This document shows positions 36,301 to 44,302 of a stretch of DNA of 64,000 nt, one piece after another. The notes under the pieces were generated by a model, which saw only the letters and a program-made list of their open reading frames with translations, was not told the DNA's origin and ran no database searches. Position numbers and translations under genes: made by a program. The stretch covers positions 84,639,844-84,703,843 of the forward strand of contig NC_089598.1 of assembly GCF_019320115.1 (NCBI RefSeq), written 5' to 3'. This DNA is from Miscanthus floridulus (lineage: Eukaryota > Streptophyta > Magnoliopsida > Poales > Poaceae). Within the stretch, counting starts at the first letter, position 1. The number at the start of each line of letters is the position of its first letter.

Positions 36301-37805
36301 TGCGAGGCAAGCCCCAGAGCATTATAAGTCTCCCAGTAATTTACAAATGTTTACTTATGTATTTATGATTGATGCATTAGGTTATAAGAGTTGAATGAAA
36401 CCACTTGATGCATGTACATTCCTTGTCCAAATATTACACCTTTAACCGGTATAGGTCCAGGATCGAATATATATGCTTAGCCATGCTTAGACTGGTAGAA
36501 GTTGAGTGATGTCCTATCACCTGCAAGATATAGGTGGATACCGGAGCATGGTTGGCTATATTTGCTATCATGGAACAAGAACCATGGGGTAAAAGTAAAT
36601 CGAGACCGGACGGGAAGTCGATAGAGAAGCGACAAGACATGGAGGTCTTGGGTGTGGATTTATCCCCATCTGTGTCGATTAAGGACCGTACCGTTGTTGG
36701 CGCTTCTGACAAGATTGAACGCATGCCTCTCACTTAGCTGGCCGGATAACTTGTTCCAACCGCGAAGCCGAGTAATTCAACTCAGGCCGGGAACCGTTCT
36801 GTTGTGCGCTCCTTCCGGGGAACGATCAGACTGAGCCCAAGGGCAGGCTTGGCCTGAGCCTCCTGGCATCTGGTGTTCTAGATTGTGCGACGCAGTACGA
36901 ACCCACGAAATGTGTACCGGAGTTGTACCAAAGGTGACCTAAGGCTATCATGGCTGGTAGACCTGGGTTTGTGTTAGGAATAAATTCCCAGCTGGTTGAA
37001 ATCGATTCGAATCGCCGTCTCTCCCGGATAGTGAGAAACTTGGCTAGTCCCAACATCGTAGCAACTGTGTTATGAAACATGATGGTTCGGGTAAAAAGGG
37101 AATTACAATACCTGCTATGGTTACTATTGTATGCTTCTAAATGTATATCACATGTTTGGCACAGGATAGTTGCTAATCTAGAAATGGATAGTTATAGTTA
37201 ACCTAGTAAAGAAATTGTAACGGTACCATGACTCAATTGCTTTTACGCAAAATGTTGTCAAGTTACATCCACTTATACAGCCTTGCATAATCCTTGGAGT
37301 CATTTTATTTTTGGTTCATGACGGGTAAGTCTAGCTGAGTACCTTCTCGTACTCAGGGTTTATTTTCCCGTTGTTGCAGATGGCACTGTGTATCATGGGT
37401 ATTGCAAGAGTTGCTTCTATCCCACCGTGGATGAGGAGTAAGCCTTGGGCAGGCTTCTTTAGTAATTCCTATCTTTGCTTTTGTGGACCGTGATCTGGCT
37501 TGGCACTGTATCAAACTATGTTGGAAAACTTTATCTTCGAACTTATTTGCTTCCGCTTTATTTATCAAACTCGGTTTGTAATAACTTTTATTCGTACTCT
37601 GATGATGAAAAGTATCTGTAAACTTTATGTAATATGTGGCATGTATGTTGAATCCTGTACGATCTTGGTTGTTGTAAATCGTTTATCGAGACCCGTCGTG
37701 GTACTCGACGGACTACCGGGTTTATATGGGTTCAAGTATGACAGTGCGACCGCTTGCGGATTGCCATTGTACTTGTATTCTTATAAATTGGTCAGTTCTG
37801 CGACA
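33386..37805 (+). repeat. T2 5' LTR
   Basis: TGTAACACC...CTGCGACA. It has an AT-rich start, a GC-rich block (about 34240-34990) ended by a GTAAGC donor-like site (34622), a long AT-rich part with AG acceptor-like CATCTAG at 36153, a short acidic frame, then a unique 3' part with a TACTCGACGG motif near the end. Confidence 0.95.
36144..36368 (+). CDS. Short acidic open frame in the T2 5' LTR (74 aa)
   Basis: Reads MHLGLEEEITLLEFEEAEEG, with the same length and frame as in the other two T LTRs. It could be an exon downstream of CATCTAG. Changes against the 3' LTR copy (L/S, A/V, S/P, R/Q, Q/W, M/T) are largely nonsynonymous. No family is recognised, and it may be chance. Confidence 0.3.
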   Translation: MHLGLEEEITLLEFEEAEEGNQQEDPQAAAPEGVEQNPEELSECPDHRPTSFLRGKPQSIISLPVIYKCLLMYL

Positions 37806-37807
37806 GC

Positions 37808-37819
37808 TGGTATCAGAGC
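37808..37819 (+). other. Primer binding site of T2
   Basis: TGGTATCAGAGC, a perfect 12-base complement of the plant initiator tRNA-Met 3' end, two bases after the LTR. Confidence 0.95.
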
Positions 37820-38493
37820 AAGATTCAACGTTATTTGTCACAAGTGTATTTAAAACAAAAGTTTTTGTTTTCCAAAAACCCTTCTCTAGCAACTAATAGT
37901 GATATAATAGGTATTTGAAATCTAAAGTGTGCCAATGTTCACTTTCTTTATGCCCAAATTAAGGACTATTAGGTGGCTATTTAAGTACTAACATGGGGGT
38001 CTTTACTTCGTCGTCCATACGGCGTGCTATAGTATGGATACCATTCACTTGAGTGGTAATGTATGGATCAAATGCCTCTACGCCAAGGTAAGATGAGTGT
38101 ATGACCGCAAGATGTGAGCATGCGGTCGGGAAGAGTTAGCTTTGGTATGGCTATGTATACATGCTTGCATGTGTATATGGTACGTATTTAATTGTGGTTT
38201 AAATTATTGTCGGGTAGATTGATACGGAAGTATATGTATGGGTATACATATATGAAAGTATTTACAATTACATTCTATATATTTCATTATGGGTTTAGGG
38301 CTAAAATGAAATTTTATGCAGGTACACTAACAACAAAACGTGTAGCTCGACTAGTTACGCTATTTATGAGAGAACGTATGTATGCCACCGTGTCTACCGT
38401 TAGAAACAAATTTTTCCTAAGTTTGTGAGGACGTACGGCACGAGCATGCATCATGTTAAATTACCATTCACATAATTATATTGTTCCTCCCCT
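37820..38493 (+). other. T2 untranslated leader
   Basis: AT-rich, conserved with T1 (1423-2097). I see no protein-coding signal. Confidence 0.6.
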
Positions 38494-38500
38494 TATAAAA
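38494..38500 (+). promoter_or_regulatory. TATA-like box upstream of T2 orf0
   Basis: CTCCCCTTATAAAA, 72-78 bp before the ATG of orf0; T1 has CTCCCCTTATAAAG at the same place. It suggests an internal promoter giving a short leader. Confidence 0.4.
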
Positions 38501-38571
38501 TTCTTACTCGGTTATGTAACTCTTATCCATTATGGCATTGTCTCACCAAAGGGTACATGTTAATGGTGCAG

Positions 38572-39495
38572 ATGGCACGCACCAAGCAGACTGCTCGCAA
38601 GTCCACCGGAGGCAGAGCTCCTAGCCGTCAGCTTGCTCCACGCACCCATCAACGTCACATGTTCCTTGGAGAGTTTGGGATGCCTACACTCTTGTGGAGA
38701 GTGCTCAGCCATGTAGGCTATCCTGATGGAATGGAACCCTGCTACTTCTGGGTGAATGAGCGGTTGGGAGAAGGTCTCTTAGTTACTGTGGAGGCCGTTG
38801 TTCATCCCCGAGGTGACGATTCTGAGTGGACAGGCTGGTGTTATGAGTCAACTGGTAGGACTGCTGAAGAAGCAGCTGGCAGGGCAGCCTTTGGGATCTT
38901 AAGGAATATCATGGATCATTTTCCTCAAGAGCTGGCAGCCGCTTTGGTTGGAGTCTTTCCAAGAGGTAACCCCTCCACTGACTCATGGCAGCAGGCAAGA
39001 GGAAGATCTTTGGAGATTGGTGCAGCAGAAGGGCAGAACAGCGATAACCCTTCCATGAGCGCCATGTTCGCAATGATGAGAGTGTTAGATGGAGTTGAAG
39101 GTAGCCTCAGACGTGTGTCTGGTGCTCTTGGTCATGCCCAGGAGGATCGATGTCAGCTTCAGAGGGAGCACGACGCCGAGATTGAGAGGCTCACTGAAGA
39201 GATGACTCGGTTAACTCACCAGCGAAATGCAGCTTGGTCCAGGGAAGATGTCCTAAGAGCTCGACAGTTTGAGCTGGGACAGCAGCTGGCCAATGCGGAA
39301 GAATACAACGATAATCTGCATGAAGAGGTTCATCTACTGAACAATCAACTCCACCCTTATGTCCCACCTGGAGCCGTAGAAATGGATCTAGAAGGGTATG
39401 AGGAAGAAGAAGAAGTGGAGCCTGAAGAAGAAGTAGAACCTGAGGAAGGAGATGATTCTGTGTCCAACCTCGATAGTGATCATGAGGAGGATTAG
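38572..39495 (+). CDS. orf0 of T2: histone H3-tail-mimic protein (307 aa)
   Basis: Intact frame. The product starts M-ARTKQTARKSTGG (H3 1-13 exactly), then RAPSRQLAPRT with K14, K18 and K23 all Arg and R17 Ser. K4, R2, R8, K9 and S10 are kept. Then follow a WRVL..GYPDGMEP..YFW..E and W/Y-rich sheet-like part with an EEAAGRAAFGIL helix, a linker, a coiled coil at about 185-265 (EIERLTEEMTRLTHQ and on), and a tail with EEEEEVEPEEEVEPEEGDD. An upstream in-frame ATG (38557) would add five residues. The earlier ATG at 38532, in frame in T1, is out of frame here through one extra A. The chosen start exposes Ala1 as in H3. About 23 of 307 residues differ from T1, none in the first 25. The role is unknown; I infer a decoy or adaptor for H3-tail enzymes or readers, possibly the element's own chromodomain. 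Confidence 0.9.
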   Translation: MARTKQTARKSTGGRAPSRQLAPRTHQRHMFLGEFGMPTLLWRVLSHVGYPDGMEPCYFWVNERLGEGLLVTVEAVVHPRGDDSEWTGWCYESTGRTAEEAAGRAAFGILRNIMDHFPQELAAALVGVFPRGNPSTDSWQQARGRSLEIGAAEGQNSDNPSMSAMFAMMRVLDGVEGSLRRVSGALGHAQEDRCQLQREHDAEIERLTEEMTRLTHQRNAAWSREDVLRARQFELGQQLANAEEYNDNLHEEVHLLNNQLHPYVPPGAVEMDLEGYEEEEEVEPEEEVEPEEGDDSVSNLDSDHEED

Positions 39496-39846
39496 ATCGC
39501 TTAGCACTTAGTGGAAGGACTAATGTATCACCTTTATTCATGTAATGGACCTGTAGTTCGAATTTGGCATTAGTAACCAGACTATCATGTAATGATAATC
39601 GCACGTTTGGATGAACATCAGTGCAATTCCAGTCCTTTGTCGGTAATCACGATTAAATTTGCATGCGTTATGAGCACGATAAGTGGTCAAATTGGGGATG
39701 TCATGTTGCGAGAATGAATTATTATGCCTCTGTTTTTATTGTGCTTTTGAGAATTTTCTCCAGTAATTTCAGTTTGGCATGAGTACCTAATTCATCTGCA
39801 ATCTCTTGACATCAACCAATAATCACTTATTGTTGCAAATTTACAG
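39496..39846 (+). other. T2 spacer between orf0 and gag, with acceptor-like end
   Basis: 350 bp, noncoding, conserved with T1. It ends TTGCAAATTTACAG directly before the gag ATG, which looks like a 3' splice site. Splicing from an upstream donor would bring gag to the mRNA 5' end and remove orf0. Confidence 0.45.
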
Positions 39847-42800
39847 ATGATGCGCACCCGTGCTGGAGCTGGTGGCAGCCAGGATGGCAACCATGATGAC
39901 TTGCCACCCCCACCGCCGCCATCTGCTCAGGAATTCTTTACCCAGTTCCTAGGGAGCCAGAGGACAATGGAAGAAGCTTTGCGCCTTATCGCGCAAAATA
40001 TTACTCGTGGCCACCCACATCAACCAGGGGCCGAGCCAAATCAGCACAGTACATTTAAGGAGTTTCTGGACACGAAGCCTCCGATCTTCAAGGTGGCTGA
40101 GGAACCACTGCAGGCCGATGAGTGGCTGAATACCATTGAGCAGAAATTCCGTCTGTTGAGGGTCACAGAGCATCTGAAAGCAGAGTATGCTTCTCATCAA
40201 TTGCAAGGACCAGCAGGGATCTGGTGGACACATTTCCTGTCATCCCTGCCTGCTAATGCGCGAGTGACCTGGGAACAGTTTAAGCTGGCTTTTAGGGGAC
40301 ACCATATTCCCCCGGGCCTGATGCGCATGAAAGCAGCCGAATTTATGAGGCTCACTCAGGGAACAAAGTCACTCACAGAATATATGCACGCATTCAATAA
40401 CTTGTCAAGATATGCTCCCAGTTTCGTGGATACCGAGGAGAAAAAGATAGAGAGTTTCAAGCGAGGTTTGGGTACCAAACTGATGAAGACTATGGCAAAT
40501 TCTCGATGTGCCACGTACAATGAGTTTATTAGTGATGCCTTGACCCAAGAAAACCACAACAACATGCATGCAGTTGCTAAAGGTCGCAAGAGGGCATATA
40601 AGGCCGGTGCATCCGGATCTTTCCAGTCGAAAGCACCTATCACAGCTAGACCACAATTCCGTCCACCTGCACCCAAGTTTAGGCCTCCACCACCGAAAGC
40701 TCAGAATAATAGGCCACAGAAACCATTCCGTAAGGCGTTCACTATTGCCTTACCAAAAGGAAATGGCAATCAGGACAGCTCCACCGGATTCAGAAGTAAT
40801 CAACCATGTTTCAACTGCAACCAACTGGGTCATTGGTCCAAGGAGTGCCCCCACCCCAAGAGGAATGGCAATCCAAATCAGAACAATCAGAGGCAGGTGA
40901 ATGCCAGGGCACGTCAGGGACAAGTACATTATACCGCTGTGGAGGAAGTGTCCGCCGGAGAAGTTGTCATGGCTGGTATGTTTCTCGTCAACAAGCATCC
41001 CGCTATTGTTTTATTTGATTCGGGAGCTTCTCATTCATTTATGAGTCAAGCATTTGCATCTAGACATGATCAAGAAATAATTGAAGTAAGCAAAGGGGGT
41101 TTTAACATAAGTTCAGCAGGGGGAACTGTTGCTACCAAAAAGATAGTCAAAAATGTACTCATCTTGATACAAGGGAGGGAGTATACCACAGATTTGATAA
41201 TATTGCCAGGGTTGTCGATGAGTGTAATATTAGGCATGAATTGGATGAAGTATCATGGTGCTCTTATTGACACCAGCACCCGTACTATCATGTTGAGAGA
41301 ACCCACGGGAGGGAATGCTTTTCTAGTCCCACTCTCCCACGATTTCGAACCCCAACATTTAGCCTGTGCTATCCAAACCACCACAATATGTGATATCCTA
41401 GTGGTTTGTGAGTTTCCAGATGTATTTCCAGAGGAATTACCAGGTCTACCACCGGATAGGGACGTGGAATTTAAGATCGAATTAGTGCCAGGTACCGCAC
41501 CCCTATCCAGAAGGCCCTATAGAATGCCACCCAATAAGTTAGCAGAACTTAAGGTTCAATTGCAAGATCTATTGGACAAGGGTCTTATCCAACCTAGCTC
41601 ATCTCCATGGGGATGTCCAGCCTTGTTTGTGAAAAAGAAGGATAAGTTGCTGAGAATGTGTGTAGATTACAGACCACTCAATGCGGTGACCATCAAGAAC
41701 AAATATCCATTGCCCTACATCGACATCTTGTTCGATCAGCTAGCAAAGGCAAAGGTATTCTCCAAAATTGACTTGAGATCAGGTTACCATTAGATAAAGA
41801 TCAGACCAGAGGATATACCTAAAACTGCTTTCTCTACTAGGTACGGCTTATACGAGTATTTGGTTATGTCTTTCGGACTAACAAATGCTCCAGCCTATTT
41901 CATGTACCTGATGAACTCGGTATTCAAGCCCGAACTTGACAAGTTCGGGGTCGTGTTTATCGACGACATATTGATTTATTCAGAAAATGAGTCAGATCAT
42001 GAGGAGCATCTGAGGATTGTCCTATCCAGACTAAGGGAGCATAAGCTTTATGCCAAGTTTAGCAAATGTGAATTTTGGATGAGCAAAGTACCTTTCTTAG
42101 GTCACATTTTATCAAGAGATGGAATCTCAGTAGACCCATCAAAAGTACAAGAGGTCATGGATTGGAAAGCCCCAACTTCGGTTCATGAAGTTCGGAGTTT
42201 TCTAGGGTTAGCAGGGTACTATCGTCGGTTTATTCCAGACTTCTCAAAGATAGCTAAGCCTATGACCAGGCTACTTCTGAAAGAAGAGAAGTACAAATGG
42301 ACACAAGAATGTGAAACAGCTTTTCACACCCTCAGAACTTTGTTGACTACAGCGCCTGTGCTAGCACAACCAGACATTGAAAAGCCATTTGATGTATTTT
42401 GTGATGCATCAGGAATAGGTTTGGGATGTGTGCTTATGCAAGAAGGGAGAGTAATTGCATATGCTTCTCGGCAATTGCAGAAACATGAAGTCAACTACCC
42501 AACACATGATCTGGAACTTGCAGCCGTTGTTCATGCATTAAAGATATGGAGACATTACTTGTTGGGCAATGTATGTCATATCTATACTGACCACAAAAGT
42601 CTCAAGTATATCTTTACCTAGCCAGAACTGAACATGAGACAACGAAGATGGTTAGAATTGATTAAGGACTATAATTTAGAAGTGCATTACCATCCGGGTA
42701 AAGCAAATGTAGTAGCCGATGCACTTAGTCGGAAGTCCCATTGCAACACTGTGGAAGCATTGTTGGAAGATGGGTTCAACTTGTTACATCCTGCTGTACT

Positions 42801-44226
42801 ACACAATATCACAATCAGTTGTTCACTTGAGAGCAAAATCATAGAGCTACAGCAGACAGATGTAGGGATAAGTCACATCAAGAGAAAAATGCAAGAGCAA
42901 GAAATCAAACATTTTAGATTGGACGAAAGAGGTGTATTATGGTTTGAGGACCGGCTAGTGGTACCAAAAGACCATGAGCTAAGAAATCAAATCTTAGATG
43001 AAGCTCACTCATCTAAATTGTCTATCCATCCGGGTAGTAGTAAAATGTATCAAGATTTAAGAACCCATTTTTGGTGGACTAAGATGAAGAAAGAGATCGC
43101 AGCCTATGTTGCTAAGTGTGATAATTGCAGTAGAGTGAAAGCCATCCATATGAAAACCGCTGGATTACTTCAGCCATTGCCTATTCCAGGATGGAAATGG
43201 GAAGAAATCAGCATGGATTTTATCACAGGCCTTCCAATGACGCCACAAGGTCACAATTCAATATGGGTAATTGTTGATCGTCTCACTAAGTCAGCACACT
43301 TTATACCCGTGAATACACGGTATATAGTCGGGAAATACGCTGAGATATATGTTTCCCAGATCGTGAGACTACATGGAGTACCCAGGACTATAATCTCAGA
43401 TCGAGGACCACAGTTCATAGCTCGTTTCTGGGAGCACTTACACCAGGCTTTGGGAACCAAGCTAATCAGAAGTTCAGCTTATCATCCGCAAACTTTCGGA
43501 CAAACCGAGCGAGTGAACCAAATCCTAGAAGATTTACTTAGAGCTTATGTCATATCTTCAAAAGGTTCATGGGAGAAATGGTTACCTTTAGCTGAATTCT
43601 CCTATAACAACAGTTATCAAGCAAGTATCAGAATGGCTCCATTTGAAGCCTTGTATGGCAGAAAATGCAGAACTCCATTGAATTGGATTGAGCCTGGTGA
43701 AAGGAGATACTTTGGTATTGATTTTGTCAATGAAGCCGAAGAGCAAGTACGTATCATCCAACAACATATGAAGGCAGCTCAATCAAGACAGAAGAGTTAT
43801 GCCGACTGAAGAAGAAGACCACTAACTTTTGAAGTGGGTGACTATGTATACTTGAGAGTATCACCCATGAAAGGTGTGAAAAGATTTGGGATGAAAAAGA
43901 AGCTTTCACCAAGATATGTAGGGTCATACAAAATTTTGGAACAAAAAGGAAATGTTGCGTATAAGTTACAACTACCACCAGAGATGAGTGCAATCTTTGA
44001 TGTGTTCCATGTTTCTCAGTTGAAGAAATGTCTTCGAGTACCGGAAGAAGCTATTGCACCCACCAACGTGCAGCTTCAATCGGATTTGACCTATGAAGAA
44101 AGGCCAATTCGAGTATTAGAAGAGATGGAGAGAGTGACAAGGAGTAAGATTATTAAGTTCTATAAGGTGGTGTGGAATAATCATAGTGAACAAGATGCTA
44201 CGTGGGAAAGAGAAGATTATCTATGA
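39847..44226 (+). pseudogene. gag-pol: gag-pol polyprotein of T2 with chromodomain, three stops
   Basis: One frame, 1459 codons, broken by TAG at 41791, TAG at 42619 and TGA at 43807. In order: Pro-rich gag N-terminus; Retrotrans_gag core ([13 protein letters not shown] and on); zinc knuckle [15 protein letters not shown] (40807-40851); protease [10 protein letters not shown] (DSG at 41017); RT with [23 protein letters not shown] and FIDDILIYS (DD at 41962-41967); RNase H with [10 protein letters not shown] and YTDHKSLKY; integrase with the HHCC zinc finger near 43026-43130, Asp of MDFITGLP (43216), Asp of ISDRGPQF (43399), Glu of QTERVNQ (43507); and a C-terminal chromodomain. All catalytic residues I can check are present. 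Each stop is explained by one C-to-T change (CAG, CAG, CGA). It was recently functional but is now unable to make full polyprotein without readthrough. Confidence 0.95.
44090..44226 (+). other. Chromodomain coding region of T2 integrase
   Basis: The last 45 residues (EERPIRVLEEMERVTRSKII, then FYKVVWNNHSEQDATWERED) have the chromodomain layout P-x-x-I/V-L, K-x-x-x-x-Y/V-x-V-x-W, and the ATWE signature. Chromodomains read methylated H3 tails; in chromoviruses they are thought to steer integration to heterochromatin. It lies after the third stop. Confidence 0.85.
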
Positions 44227-44287
44227 GAAGTTTATCCCGCCTTTTTCCAAGAATGGTAGGTCTTGCAAATTTTGGGACGAGATTTTT

Positions 44288-44302
44288 ATAAGGGGGAGGG
44301 GC
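44288..44302 (+). other. Polypurine tract of T2
   Basis: ATAAGGGGGAGGGGC directly before the 3' LTR. Confidence 0.9.

Noticed and set aside
33386..37805. Reading the 4.4-kb repeat at 33386 and 44303 as a segmental duplication
   Set aside because: Ends TG...CA, PBS, PPT, coding region between and a 5-bp target duplication identify LTRs.
38572..38646. A true histone H3 gene or processed H3 pseudogene at orf0
   Set aside because: Similarity stops at about residue 24. There is no histone fold, and the gene sits in the same slot of two separate elements.
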